Shown: positions 1-8,292 of the stretch, piece by piece
Position numbering within the stretch: position 1 is the stretch's first letter
Layout of the letters: each line of letters starts with the position of its first letter
Assembly (NCBI RefSeq): GCF_020400825.1
Contig: NZ_JAINVH010000012.1
Span: forward strand, 62,001 to 126,000
Origin: Streptomyces sp. HPF1205
GTDB lineage: Bacteria; Actinomycetota; Actinomycetes; Streptomycetales; Streptomycetaceae
Length of the DNA stretch: 64,000 bases
Direction of reading: 5' to 3'
Notes under the pieces: generated by a model
What the model saw: only the letters and a program-made list of their open reading frames with translations
Database searches by the model: none
What the model was told of the DNA's origin: nothing
Made by a program: the position numbers and the translations under genes

Positions 1-2
1 GC

Positions 3-455
3 GACGAGGCGTTCGCGCTGTTCGACCAGGCGCTGGCCCAGCCCGGGCATTGGCCCTTCGAAACCGCGCGCGTCCACCTCTTCTACGGCGAACGCCTGCG
101 CCGCCGGCGCGTGACGAGGCGGGCTCGTGAGCACCTGTCCGCGGCGCTGGAGGCGTTCGAACGCCTCGGTGCGGCCCCCTGGGCGTCCCGTGCGGCGGCC
201 GAGCTGCGCGCCGCGGGCCACACCACGCCGACCGCCCCGGCACCCGGGCGCGTGTCGCTGACGGCTCAGGAACGGGAGATCGCGACACTGGCCGCCACCG
301 GGCTGACCAACAAGCAGATCGCCGAGCGGCTGTTCCTGTCCCACCGGACCGTCGGCACCCACCTGTACCAGATCTATCCCAAACTCGGCATCACCTCCCG
401 GGCCGCGCTGCGGGACGCGCTGACCGCCCTCGACCCGCCACAGGACGACGGCTGA
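3..455 (+). CDS. C-terminal end of a LAL-type LuxR-family regulator (partial)
   Basis: This is the 3' end of a gene that begins before the window; the frame is open from base 3 to the stop at 453-455. The first part is TPR-like helical sequence. It ends in a LuxR/GerE DNA-binding helix-turn-helix with the motif LTNKQIAERLFLSHRT followed by TRGT-like KLGITSRAALRDAL. That tail is almost the same as the end of the LAL at 20478-23273, so the missing front is expected to hold an ATPase domain and TPR-like repeats, about 900 residues in all. LAL proteins are ATP-dependent transcription activators. It converges on the epoxide hydrolase gene. The signal it senses cannot be told from this fragment. 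Confidence 0.85.
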   Translation, partial: DEAFALFDQALAQPGHWPFETARVHLFYGERLRRRRVTRRAREHLSAALEAFERLGAAPWASRAAAELRAAGHTTPTAPAPGRVSLTAQEREIATLAATGLTNKQIAERLFLSHRTVGTHLYQIYPKLGITSRAALRDALTALDPPQDDG

Positions 456-504
456 CACCCGGCGCCCGTGCGCTCGCCCGGTACGCACCGCAGGCGGCGG
501 CCGG

Positions 505-1602
505 TCAGCGCAGCTTGCGGAAACTGGCACGCAGGTCATGGATCCACGCCTCGGGGTTCTCGTACGGACCGAAGTGACCGCCCTTCTCGTGGACGTTCAC
601 GTCGCGGACGTCCGCGTAGAAGCGGCCGCCGCCGTTCTCGAAGATCTCGATCCGCTCCTCGGGCGTCCGCGCGCCGGGGGAGGGGTCTCCCAGCAGGAAG
701 GTGAAGCCGGCCGGCGCCCGCACGTACGGCGTCTTGTCGTCGACCGGCACCGCCGGGTACAGGCCGGCGTTCTTGTAGGCGCGGATCGAGGAGCCGATGG
801 CCTCGTTGACCCGGAAGAGGGTGGCGAAGGTGAGGATGTCGTCGGCGGGCCGGCCGGCGTCGAAGTCGGCGTTGCGGTCGCTCCAGGTCCGGTAGCGCTT
901 CAGGATCCAGGCGAGCATGCCGGCCGGGGAGTCGTTCAGGCCGTGGGTGAGCGTCTGGCCGTCGAGCAGGTGGGCCGCCACGTGCGAGACGTAGATGTTG
1001 TTGCGCCGGACGAGCCGGGCGCGCTCGGCGGGGGGAAGGTCCTCGGTTTGCTGACCGCCCGTCAGATCCCAGGCCCGGTCGCCCTGGAACATCGCGGGCG
1101 GCATCTCGTTGCCCAGGTGGACGCCGTAGAGGGAATCGGCGTACTTGTGGCCCATCCGCGCGCCCACCAGGGCCCCGTAGTCCGCCGCGCCGATCCCGTA
1201 CCTCCCGTACCCGAGCACCTCGGTCATCAGGCTGTGGAACCGGTCCGCCATGGTCACGTAGTTCTCCCTCGGGTTCGTCAGCGGCGTGGAGAAGCCGAAG
1301 CCGGGCAGCGAGGGAACGACGACGTCGAAGGCGTCGGCGGGGTAGCCGCCGAAGGCCGCCGGGTCGGTGAGGGGCCCGATGACCTTGTGCCAGTGCTGGG
1401 GGCCCCAGGGCCATCCGTGTCCCAGCAGCAGGGGGATAGGGGCGGGCCCCTTGCCCCGTTCGTGGATGAAGTGCACCGGGGTGCCGCCGACGTCCACCCG
1501 GTGCCGGGCGAAGCCGTTCAGCGGCGTCTCGGCGGCGCGCCAGTCGAAGCCGTCGGCCTGTGGTGCGGGGTGGACGTGCGCCGGCTCAGGATTGGACGAC
1601 AT
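505..1602 (-). CDS. epoxide hydrolase (EphN-type alpha/beta hydrolase)
   Basis: 365-residue protein. An N-terminal epoxide-hydrolase domain (about 15-110) is followed by an alpha/beta-hydrolase fold with the oxyanion-loop motif HGWPW near residue 62. The nucleophile is probably Asp141 in the sequence GAADYG, and the charge-relay His343 lies in KGGHFG. Such enzymes open epoxides to diols through an alkyl-enzyme ester. The start ATG at 1602 was chosen because it lies about 7 bases after a plausible -10 element, which would give a leaderless mRNA. An upstream in-frame ATG at 1623 would lie inside the promoter. The TetR gene is just upstream on the same strand (34 bases between its stop and the operator-promoter), and the shared operators suggest that this gene is the TetR's main target. 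Confidence 0.9.
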   Translation of the reverse strand: MSSNPEPAHVHPAPQADGFDWRAAETPLNGFARHRVDVGGTPVHFIHERGKGPAPIPLLLGHGWPWGPQHWHKVIGPLTDPAAFGGYPADAFDVVVPSLPGFGFSTPLTNPRENYVTMADRFHSLMTEVLGYGRYGIGAADYGALVGARMGHKYADSLYGVHLGNEMPPAMFQGDRAWDLTGGQQTEDLPPAERARLVRRNNIYVSHVAAHLLDGQTLTHGLNDSPAGMLAWILKRYRTWSDRNADFDAGRPADDILTFATLFRVNEAIGSSIRAYKNAGLYPAVPVDDKTPYVRAPAGFTFLLGDPSPGARTPEERIEIFENGGGRFYADVRDVNVHEKGGHFGPYENPEAWIHDLRASFRKLR

Positions 1603-1644
1603 GGTCCAATTCTGACGCCTCAAAATCGGACCGTCAAGTCCAAT
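1591..1644 (-). promoter_or_regulatory. promoter with two TetR-type operators for the epoxide hydrolase
   Basis: On the minus strand, TTGACG (1637-1632), a 17-base spacer and CAGAAT (1614-1609) form a good -35/-10 pair. Two 20-bp inverted repeats of the form ATTGGAC-N6-GTCCAAT flank it. The copy at 1591-1610 is perfect and spans the start codon; the copy at 1625-1644 has one mismatch and covers the -35. The centres are 34 bp apart, about three helical turns. A related copy lies in front of the TetR gene. Confidence 0.8.
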
Positions 1645-1657
1645 CCTGCTCGGTGGG

Positions 1658-2263
1658 TTACGCGGCGCCCGTGGTGACGGGCCGCAGCGGGGCGATCGCC
1701 GCCGTGAGGGAGGCCTTCAGGTATTCCGTGCGTCCGGTGGTCTGGAGCAGGACGACGCCGCCCTGGACCGCGGCCAAAATGCTCCGGGCCCGCTCGCGCG
1801 ACTCCTCCTCGTCCTCCTCGGCCTGGGACGCCATGGCCCGCACGCCTCGCAGCAGGGCCCGCTCCCACTCGTCGAACAGGGCCAGCACGACCGCGCCGGC
1901 CTGGGCCGACGACTTTCCCAGCTCGGTGGTGAGGCTGCCGAGGGGGCAGCGCCGTCCCAGTTCCGTGTAGTGGTCCAGCACCGCCTGCCGCCAGTCCTGC
2001 CAGGACTGCCACGTGGAGAGATCGTCCAGGTACGGCCGCTGAGCCTGGAGAACCTGTCCGGCCTCGTACTCCGCGACGGCCGCCAGGATGTCCGACCTGC
2101 CCTCGGGGAAGTAGTGGAAGAGCTGGCTCTTGCTCGTCGCCGTGGCCGCCCGCACGTCGTCGAGTGTCGTCTCGGCGGCCCCCTTCTCCCTCGCGAGGAG
2201 CGCCGTGGCCATGACGATGCGCTCGCGGGTCGCCCTGCCCTTGGCGGTCAGTCCCTTGTTCAT
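1658..2263 (-). CDS. TetR-family transcription repressor
   Basis: 201 residues. The N-terminal helix-turn-helix (about 10-60) reads GRATRERIVMATALLAREKG...TSKSQLFHYFP, and the rest is helical with a YxaF/LmrA-like C-terminal ligand domain. The ATG start has the usual N-terminal lead of TetR proteins. The epoxide hydrolase gene follows on the same strand, and matching inverted repeats lie before both genes. The sequence therefore supports autoregulation and repression of the hydrolase, with release by an unknown small molecule, perhaps an epoxide or hydrophobic xenobiotic (inference). Confidence 0.92.
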   Translation of the reverse strand: MNKGLTAKGRATRERIVMATALLAREKGAAETTLDDVRAATATSKSQLFHYFPEGRSDILAAVAEYEAGQVLQAQRPYLDDLSTWQSWQDWRQAVLDHYTELGRRCPLGSLTTELGKSSAQAGAVVLALFDEWERALLRGVRAMASQAEEDEEESRERARSILAAVQGGVVLLQTTGRTEYLKASLTAAIAPLRPVTTGAA

Positions 2264-2282
2264 CCCCTTATCATCCCACAGG

Positions 2283-2302
2283 TTTGGACTGGGTGGTCCA
2301 CC
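2283..2302 (-). promoter_or_regulatory. autoregulatory operator of the TetR gene
   Basis: TGGAC-N6-GTCCA lies about 20 bases before the TetR start codon. It has the same core and six-base spacer as the two operators at 1591-1644, so all three look like sites for one repressor. Confidence 0.7.
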
Positions 2303-2458
2303 AGCTCCCGCCGGCCCCCCGCCCGCTTCTGCCGGCCCCCTCGGCCCCCGTCCGGCCCGCTCAAGCGTGCCGGACGGGGGCCGGCTCCCCCGCGGGCTCG
2401 GCGGCCTCCGCCGGGCCGGGGCGGGGGAGGCTGCGCGGTCACGCCGGGTGGCCGCGGG

Positions 2459-2830
2459 TCACAGGAGGGTCTGGGCGTACTGGGGGTTGGTGTAGTCCCG
2501 CCACTCGACGATCTGACCCGCCGCGAGGCGGTAGACGGCCATGTTCTTGATCCTGGCGAGCGGGCGGCCCGGCAGGGCGAGGCCGTGGACCTGTTCGGCC
2601 AGGACGATCTCGCCGTCGACCGCCTGGTGGATGGTGAGGAACTCGACCTCGCCCATCTGCCGGAAGACACCGTTCCAGAGGGCCAGCACGTTGTCGCGCC
2701 CCTTGACCGGGGTGTCGCCGTAGGCCTCGAACTCGATGTCGGGATGCAGGTAGGGAGCGAGCTGCGCGGTGTCCTTCTTGGCGAACAGGGAGACGAACTC
2801 GTCGACGATGTCGCCGTTGTCCTTGGCCAT
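2459..2830 (-). CDS. NTF2-like / SnoaL-like protein (limonene-epoxide-hydrolase-type fold)
   Basis: 123 residues, the normal size for a one-domain cone-shaped NTF2-like protein. The N-terminal helix (IVDEFVSLFAKKD) is followed by the typical HPDIEFEAYGDTPVKGRDNV segment and a curved sheet ending in IVEWRDYT. Members of this family include limonene-1,2-epoxide hydrolase, polyketide cyclases and many stress proteins, so the substrate is not determined. The start ATG at 2830 was chosen by alignment to the family's N-terminus; the longer open frame upstream has no support. It is the third gene in a row on this strand and lies beside an epoxide hydrolase, which may or may not reflect a shared pathway. 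Confidence 0.8.
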   Translation of the reverse strand: MAKDNGDIVDEFVSLFAKKDTAQLAPYLHPDIEFEAYGDTPVKGRDNVLALWNGVFRQMGEVEFLTIHQAVDGEIVLAEQVHGLALPGRPLARIKNMAVYRLAAGQIVEWRDYTNPQYAQTLL

Positions 2831-3300
2831 AACGGATCTCACTTCTGTCTGGTCGGCTTGACGGGGTCGGCGTGTCGCCGGTGGGCGAACCGGCCGCGAT
2901 CGCTCCGGCGGATCGAGCCGGATCCGGGCCGGGCGGGCACGCCCGCGGCGCTGCGCACGGGGTGCGGTCGCCTGGGGAAAACGCGCGGGCGAGTGGGGTC
3001 CGCTCTGCGACCGTAACACCTGCCCGAGTGGAACGTGTGAGTCGGGCGTGCACATGTGTGTGAGCATGTGTGTGAGACGGCCACGTCCCGGGCATGTGCT
3101 GCGGCGGCGAACCGGTCCAGGGTTTTCCTCCGGTCCGGTAAGGCTTTCGCACGCTGCGATGCCGCGTCCGTCCGGTCTGCCGCGGAACTCCCGCACCGGC
3201 CGGCGGTGCTCGACGGCCGCGCGGTCGGGCCGCGACCGACCCCCGCGGCCGGACCCGCAGTGGTTTCCGGCCCGGACGCCCCGGTGGGCCCCGGGTCGGT
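2831..3300. other. intergenic stretch with a 12-bp tandem repeat
   Basis: No credible gene was seen. At 3053-3076 the 12-mer CATGTGTGTGAG occurs twice head to tail. It is similar to other ACATGTGTG-rich stretches near promoters in this window (4371-4397, 27125-27180, 28750). The promoter of the NTF2-like gene should lie in the first 150 bases. Confidence 0.5.
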
Positions 3301-4143
3301 TCAGGTCAGGTCGGCGATGATGCCGGCCAGGCGGTCCGGCGCCGACAGGAACGGGGAGTGCGCGGCCTCCATGGTGACCACGTGCGTCCTGTTGTGCGGG
3401 AAGGCGCTGTCGGCCTGGGAGACGAACAGGCGCTGGAGGGCAAGGGGAATGGTGTTGTCCTGGGTGCACAGGACATAGGTGCGTTCGATCGATCCCCAGC
3501 CCTGCGGGGTCAGAGTCGTCGGTTGCGTGGCCATGGCGGTCGGGGCGTCGCTACCCAGCAGGGCGATCGCGGCGTCGGCGGTGGCCTGGTCGACATCGCC
3601 GTAGAACGCGCTGCGGATCGCGGGCCGCAGGTCGTCGGCCGCGGTGTCGACGCGCAGCGCGCCGATCTCCAGGGGATCCGCTGTGAGCAACGCCAGGGAC
3701 TGCCCTCCCTCCGCCTGCGGCAGCGACGGGTAGGCGAGGCAGGGGACGCCCGAGGCAGGCATGTACGCGGTGACGTAGATCAGTCGCCGGAACAGTTCCG
3801 GGTGGTCCTCCGCGGCGCGGGTCAGGGCCGCACCGCCCATGCTGTGGGCGACCGCGACGACAGGTTCCCCGCGGCCCGCCCTGCGCGCCTGCTCGGCGAG
3901 CAGGGCCGCCGCCGCGTCGAGGTCCAGGTGTGCGATCGGGGATTTCTCGGAGGCGAAGTCGGAGGAAGCGTGGGGCCGCCGTGTGCTCGCCGCCGGGCGC
4001 GCGGCCCGCAGGCCGTGACCCGGCATGTCCACGGCCACCGAGGCCACCCCTCGCGCGGCGAGTTCCAGCGTCACGTCACCCCAGCACCATGCGCCGTGGA
4101 AGAACCCGTGCACCAGCAGGACAGGACCCCTCAGTGCGGCCAT
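3301..4143 (-). CDS. alpha/beta hydrolase (salicylate-esterase-like fold)
   Basis: 280 residues with a plain alpha/beta-hydrolase layout. The oxyanion-loop motif is VHGFFHGAWCW at residues 11-21. The nucleophile elbow is AHSMGG with Ser101, and the likely catalytic histidine is His262 in AAHSPF. The fold resembles plant methyl-salicylate esterases and bacterial MenH-like esterases. The substrate is unknown. ATG 4143 follows the ribosome site AAGGAGA. The gene diverges from the SRPBCC gene at 4491. The shared 350-bp region carries tandem repeats, a 27-bp inverted repeat and two 21-bp operator copies, so both genes may respond to the same signal. Confidence 0.85.
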   Translation of the reverse strand: MAALRGPVLLVHGFFHGAWCWGDVTLELAARGVASVAVDMPGHGLRAARPAASTRRPHASSDFASEKSPIAHLDLDAAAALLAEQARRAGRGEPVVAVAHSMGGAALTRAAEDHPELFRRLIYVTAYMPASGVPCLAYPSLPQAEGGQSLALLTADPLEIGALRVDTAADDLRPAIRSAFYGDVDQATADAAIALLGSDAPTAMATQPTTLTPQGWGSIERTYVLCTQDNTIPLALQRLFVSQADSAFPHNRTHVVTMEAAHSPFLSAPDRLAGIIADLT

Positions 4144-4162
4144 GGTGTCTCCTTCTCGAAGC

Positions 4163-4242
4163 GCGCGTGGCGCGCGGGGTGTGACAAGTGCGCATGGCGT
4201 GCGGGGTGTGTTCCGTGCGCATCGTGCGCGGGGTGTGATGCC
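4163..4242. repeat. three degenerate 25-28 bp tandem repeats
   Basis: Three units built around GCGTGCGGGGTGTG (4163-4187, 4188-4214, 4215-4242) lie immediately upstream of the hydrolase start, in its 5' untranslated or promoter region. Confidence 0.7.
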
Positions 4243-4370
4243 CCCGACCTCGATCGTGGCCGGTGGGGCGGCGGCGTTCCGGTCGCGGGCCGTGAGCCAG
4301 GCTACTGGCGCCGTCCGCGTCGCGCCACCTCCCCGCCGAAGGTTCGTGATCCGCGGGAGGTGTTCCGGGC

Positions 4371-4397
4371 GTTCCATGTGTGTGCGACACATGGAAC
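4371..4397. promoter_or_regulatory. 27-bp perfect inverted repeat between divergent genes
   Basis: Arms GTTCCATGTGT and ACACATGGAAC (11 bp, no mismatch) are separated by five bases. The site lies in the promoter region shared by the hydrolase and the SRPBCC gene and does not match the 21-bp element nearby, so it may be a second operator. A hairpin role is less likely because no U-run follows on either strand. Confidence 0.6.
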
Positions 4398-4405
4398 CCT
4401 GCTAT

Positions 4406-4468
4406 GTGTCCACCTTGACAGGTGACGAGGACGGAGTGGATGATTCCATCACCTGTTCAACCAGTGAT
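4406..4468. promoter_or_regulatory. paired 21-bp palindromic elements (one half, one full)
   Basis: The full copy at 4448-4468 fits RTCAC-N11-GTGAY. The copy ending at 4426 keeps only the right half (TTGACAGGTGAC). They lie 42 bp apart, four helical turns, and 22 bases before the ribosome site of the SRPBCC gene. The same element occurs at 7839, 10370, 10411, 19801 and 57697. Confidence 0.75.
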
Positions 4469-4490
4469 AGCAAGTGTGGGAGAGTCCCCG

Positions 4491-4919
4491 ATGGCCGTTG
4501 TACGTTTCCACCTCGTCTCCTCGCTCGGGCCGGCGGAGGTACGGGAGGTGCTGACCGACTTCGGCCCTTCCCGTCCCGAGGTCTGGCCCTCGATCGACGC
4601 CGAGCATTTCGAGGTGCACGCTCTCGCCGACACCTGGGCCGAGGTCACCGAGGGCACCGCCGCCGCCTGGGAGCGGGCGCGCTACGACTGGGAGCCCGAC
4701 GGCGACACGGTCACCGTCACGACCCTCGACTCCAAGCTCTTCGGGGCCGGCGGCGGCTGGGTCTTCACGATGACCCCGGAAGGCGACGGCACCCGGATCG
4801 ACGTGGAGCTGACGCGGCAGCCGAGCACGCTCAAGGGCAAAATGCTCGCCTCCCTGCTGCCCCTGGCCGCCCCCTCGTCCCTGCGCAAGTCCTTCGCGGG
4901 GCCCCTGCGGGCCAAGTGA
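4491..4919 (+). CDS. SRPBCC-fold protein
   Basis: 142 residues. The pattern of an N-terminal strand (VVRFHLVSS), two short helices (PAEVREVLTDF), then a curved sheet ending in a long C-terminal helix is typical of the START/Bet v 1-like SRPBCC superfamily, which binds hydrophobic ligands. The segment FTMTPEGDGTRIDVELTRQP is the usual late hairpin of this fold. ATG 4491 was chosen for the GGGAGAG ribosome site six bases upstream. The gene sits directly behind the 21-bp element pair, so it is a strong candidate member of that putative regulon. No enzymatic residues can be assigned. Confidence 0.8.
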   Translation: MAVVRFHLVSSLGPAEVREVLTDFGPSRPEVWPSIDAEHFEVHALADTWAEVTEGTAAAWERARYDWEPDGDTVTVTTLDSKLFGAGGGWVFTMTPEGDGTRIDVELTRQPSTLKGKMLASLLPLAAPSSLRKSFAGPLRAK

Positions 4920-5098
4920 CCCGCGCCCGGTGGCTGCGCGAGGAGCCCACCGGTAGCGTGGCCGAAGAGGCCGACGCCGACGCCGTGCGACTCACCCGTC
5001 GACGCGAGATCCGGCCGCCCGCTCCCCGCGGCAGGGGCGGGAGGGCGGGCAGGGAACACCACACAGGCGCGCGAGGTGCACCGAGTCGCGCCGAGGCG

Positions 5099-5134
5099 AC
5101 ACAGCCACACAGCGACACAGCGACACAGCGACAC
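5099..5134. repeat. 8-bp tandem repeat before the phosphatase gene
   Basis: ACACAGCG (first copy with one change) is repeated four times with a partial fifth. It ends 24 bases before the chosen start of the PP2C gene, within its leader. Length changes here could alter expression. Confidence 0.8.
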
Positions 5135-5158
5135 ATCAGGGTGGCAGGAACGATCATC

Positions 5159-7498
5159 GTGGGCGGCAGCGAACCGGCCGCGGCCGGCGGCACCGGGAGT
5201 GATCCCGCCGCGGTTCTGGACGACGAACTGGCGACGGTGCTCCACTGTGCCGTGCACCAGGCCGCCCGCCGCCTGCGCGGCGTGGCGGCGGCCGTGTACC
5301 TGCTGACCGCCGACGGCCGCGAGCTGCGCCCGGCGATGATCGGCGGCAGCCCGCCGTCCGTGTTCACCCTGCCCGGCCGGATGTCCCTGGACTCCCCGTA
5401 CGCCTCGGCCCGCGCCCTGGCCGAGGGAGGCGTGGCGCTGCTGGCGGATCCGGACCCCCTGACCGAGCCGGAGTACGGGGCCCTGGCCTACCCCTACACC
5501 GTCGCCTCGGTCCCGCTGGAGACCGGCGGCCGCCGCTTCGGCTCCCTCACGGTGCTGCGCGGCGAGGACCGCGGCGCGTACGACGAGGCGGACCGCCGGC
5601 GCCTGAGCCGGATCGGCGAACGGCTCGTCGTCCTCCTGTCCGACCTGCTCGCCCGCGGCGCCGTCATCGTCCCCGGGCCGCTGCCCGTGCTGGTCCCGGT
5701 CCTCGGCACCGAGCCGCCGGCCGGGCCCGAGGACGAGTTCACCCGGGGCGTCCCGGGCGTGGCCGGCTCGGCGGGCCTGACCCTGCTGTACGCCCTGCAG
5801 CGGCTGGCCGACATGCTCAACCGGGCCACCACCATGCAGGACGTCACCGGTGCGGCGGAGTTCTGCGTCCGCGCGCCGCTGGGGGCCCGCGCGCTGGCAC
5901 TGGCCTGCGCGGACGCGGGCCGGCTGTGGGTCCTGGGCCACAGCGGGGACTCCGCGGGCCTGGTCGGGGAACTGCACGGCAGCGCCCTGCACACGCGCAC
6001 CCCCGCGGCCCGGGCACTGCGCGGGCGCGCGCTGTTCGCCACCGCAGGACCCGGACCCGGACCCGGACCCGTACACGGAGCGCGGGGCGCCGAGGCCGGA
6101 CCCGAGCCCGGATCCGGAACCGGGCATGAAGCCGACACCGAGGCCGTCGCGCGGGGCGGCGACGGCGACGGTCCGTGGGAGGCCGCCGCCTACGTGCCGC
6201 TCGTCGGCAGCAGGCATGTCGTCGACGTGCCGATGACCGGGCCCGACCCCGTCATCGGCGTCTGCTGTCTGTCGTTCGGCGGACCGCGGACGTTCCCGCC
6301 GGAAGAGCGGGCCGTACTGACCATGATGGCCGGGCTGCTGGGCTCGGCGGTCCAGCGCGTCGAGCTGAGCACCGGACGCCGGTCGCTCGCCGAGGGCATG
6401 CAGAAGCTGTTCCTGCCGGCCGCGCTGGCGGATGTCCCCCGGCTGACCCTCACGGCACGGTACCGGCCGGCCGAGGGCGAGGTGGGCGGCGACTGGTACG
6501 ACGTGATCGCCGCGCCGGACCGGCGGGTCGTCCTGGTCGTCGGGGACGTCGAGGGGCACACCATGGAGAGCGCGGCCGTCATGGGCCAGCTCCGCAGCGC
6601 GGTGGCCGCGTACGCCGCCGAGGGGCACAATCCCGCCGCGCTGCTGGAGCGCACCGACCGGCTGTTGTCCCGCCTCGGCACCGAGCTTCTCGCCACCTGC
6701 TGCCTGGTGTCCCTGGACACCGAGACCGGCGCCGCCGAGGTCGCGCTCGCCGGGCACCCGCAGCCGCTGGTGCGGCTGCCCGACGGCGACGTGCGCCCGC
6801 TGACGGCCCCGGCCAATGTGCCCCTCGGGCTGCGCGACCGCGCCCACTACCGCTGCGGGGACCACACCCTGCCGCCCGGAGCGGTGCTCGCGCTGTATTC
6901 GGACGGGCTGCTGGAGCCGGACGCCGACGGTGTCGCGGCACGCCTGGCCGCGGTCGGACGGCGGGCCGGCGCCGATCCGGAGGAGCTGGCCGAGGGGCTG
7001 CTCAATTCCACTCCCGGCCGGCGCGACGACGCCGTGCTGCTCCTGGCGCGCTACGAGGAGGCCGGCGACGGTGCGGCACCGCGCACCGCGCAGTTGCACG
7101 TCCAGCGCCGTGACCTGCGCGGCGTCGGCGAGGCCCGCGGCTTCGTACGGGGGCGGCTGTGCGAGTGGGGGCTGGGCGACCCGACGGGCCTGGCGGACGA
7201 CCTCGAACTGATCACCTCGGAGCTCGTGACCAACGCGCTGATCCACGCAGGCAGCGACGTCGACCTGCGGCTGCGGGTCCACGGCGACCGGGTCCGGCTG
7301 GAGGTGCGGGACTCCGACAGCGATCCGCCCGTTCCCACCGCGTACTCCCTCACCGAGGAGGGCAGCGCCCGGGCGGAGCACGGACGCGGCCTGTTCCTGG
7401 TCGACGCGCTGGCCCGCACCTGGAACACCTCCCCGAGCGGGCGGGGCAAGACCGTGTGGCTGGAGATGGACGTCCCCGAGGCCGACGGGGGCGGGTGA
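5159..7498 (+). CDS. SpoIIE-type PP2C phosphatase with GAF domains and a C-terminal HATPase
   Basis: 779 residues. Two GAF-like sensor domains (about 10-170 and 195-395) are separated by a proline-rich linker. A PP2C/SpoIIE phosphatase domain (about 405-640) holds the metal-binding motif GGDWYD (Asp445) and SDGLLE. A C-terminal histidine-kinase-like ATPase domain (about 655-779) has the N-box ELVTNALIHA and the G-box HGRGLFLVD. Such proteins usually set the phosphorylation state of an anti-anti-sigma factor, with the RsbW-like ATPase acting as its kinase, so one protein could both add and remove phosphate. No partner anti-anti-sigma gene is adjacent. GTG 5159 was preferred over the in-frame GTG 5141 because AGGAA lies eight bases upstream. 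Confidence 0.9.
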   Translation: MGGSEPAAAGGTGSDPAAVLDDELATVLHCAVHQAARRLRGVAAAVYLLTADGRELRPAMIGGSPPSVFTLPGRMSLDSPYASARALAEGGVALLADPDPLTEPEYGALAYPYTVASVPLETGGRRFGSLTVLRGEDRGAYDEADRRRLSRIGERLVVLLSDLLARGAVIVPGPLPVLVPVLGTEPPAGPEDEFTRGVPGVAGSAGLTLLYALQRLADMLNRATTMQDVTGAAEFCVRAPLGARALALACADAGRLWVLGHSGDSAGLVGELHGSALHTRTPAARALRGRALFATAGPGPGPGPVHGARGAEAGPEPGSGTGHEADTEAVARGGDGDGPWEAAAYVPLVGSRHVVDVPMTGPDPVIGVCCLSFGGPRTFPPEERAVLTMMAGLLGSAVQRVELSTGRRSLAEGMQKLFLPAALADVPRLTLTARYRPAEGEVGGDWYDVIAAPDRRVVLVVGDVEGHTMESAAVMGQLRSAVAAYAAEGHNPAALLERTDRLLSRLGTELLATCCLVSLDTETGAAEVALAGHPQPLVRLPDGDVRPLTAPANVPLGLRDRAHYRCGDHTLPPGAVLALYSDGLLEPDADGVAARLAAVGRRAGADPEELAEGLLNSTPGRRDDAVLLLARYEEAGDGAAPRTAQLHVQRRDLRGVGEARGFVRGRLCEWGLGDPTGLADDLELITSELVTNALIHAGSDVDLRLRVHGDRVRLEVRDSDSDPPVPTAYSLTEEGSARAEHGRGLFLVDALARTWNTSPSGRGKTVWLEMDVPEADGGG

Positions 7499-7932
7499 GC
7501 AGGCACCCCGGCGTACGGCCAGGCAGCGGCGGCCCGGCCGGGCGCGCGGCCCCCGGCGGTGCCACGGCGGCCGTCGGCTCGCTTCCCGGCGGTGCTACGG
7601 GGGCCGGGTCCGCGCGGGCGGGTGACGGCGCGGTCGGCGCCGCGGCGGGAGAGCGCCCGGGCCGCCGGTCGTCGATGTCCTCTCTCCTCGTCCGCGGCAT
7701 ACACGGCAAGCCGTCGTTGTTCCTCCCCCTGCACCCATGGACTGGACACGACGGACCGACCGCGGCCCTGGGGCACGCTCCCGGCGGTCGAGTGGCTTCA
7801 CCTCCCCGTCCGCCCGAGGTGCCGCGGTTCTCCGATGCGTCACCGTCTTGACAGGTGACGAACGGGGGCGCAAGCTGAAGACGGTCCCGGAACCCGTGGG
7901 ACCGTCCACGATCTGCGAAGTGGAGCAAGGCC
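7499..7932. other. intergenic region with a 21-bp element at 7839-7859
   Basis: No gene was recognised in these 434 bases. The 21-bp palindrome at 7839-7859 includes a TTGACA that could serve as a -35. It lies 73 bases before the short peptide gene. Confidence 0.7.
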
Positions 7933-8127
7933 ATGAACAAAGACATCTCGGCGGACCCGGCCGCGGCGGCACGGCAGGCGCGGTTCGGCAAGCTCCCCGA
8001 GCGCATCCGCTTCGAGGACATGACGCAGGCGGTGACGACCGAGCCCGGCGGTGGCGCGCGGGCCGCGTACGACCCCGAGGGTTCGTGGAAGTACTACTCC
8101 TGCCTGGCCCTCGACCTGGGCCTGTAG
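7933..8127 (+). CDS. short peptide of unknown function
   Basis: 64 residues, starting MNKDISADPAAAARQARFG and ending WKYYSCLALDLGL. The ATG follows GGAGCAAGG. It is probably real: it has a good ribosome site, non-random hydrophilic composition, a 21-bp operator copy in front and a strong hairpin terminator behind (8293-8328). I do not recognise the family. The long charged front and short hydrophobic tail with one Cys and one Ser could suit a modified-peptide precursor, but no modifying enzyme is nearby. It could equally be a small regulatory or stress peptide. Confidence 0.6.
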   Translation: MNKDISADPAAAARQARFGKLPERIRFEDMTQAVTTEPGGGARAAYDPEGSWKYYSCLALDLGL

Positions 8128-8292
8128 CCGCCGCGCGGCACCCGGCCGTTTCCGGTCCGCCCCGCCGCTCCAGAAACGGTGGGGCGGACCGCGCAGCCAT
8201 CGGCGACCCTGTCCTGCGCCGCCGTGGCGGCGCCACCCGCCCGCCGGCCACCGACCCGCGCAGGCCGGCGGGGGAAGCCCGCACCACCCCCA

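Noticed and set aside
3051-3478. Open frames covering the ACATGTGTG repeats and the hydrolase 3' end
   Set aside because: They overlap the hydrolase coding region out of frame and have no start signals.
5099-5134. Possible CRISPR or iteron array
   Set aside because: Units of only 8 bp without spacers, and no replication or Cas genes nearby.
4682-7381. An 899-codon open frame opposite the PP2C gene
   Set aside because: Shadow; the plus strand carries the GAF, PP2C and ATPase motifs.
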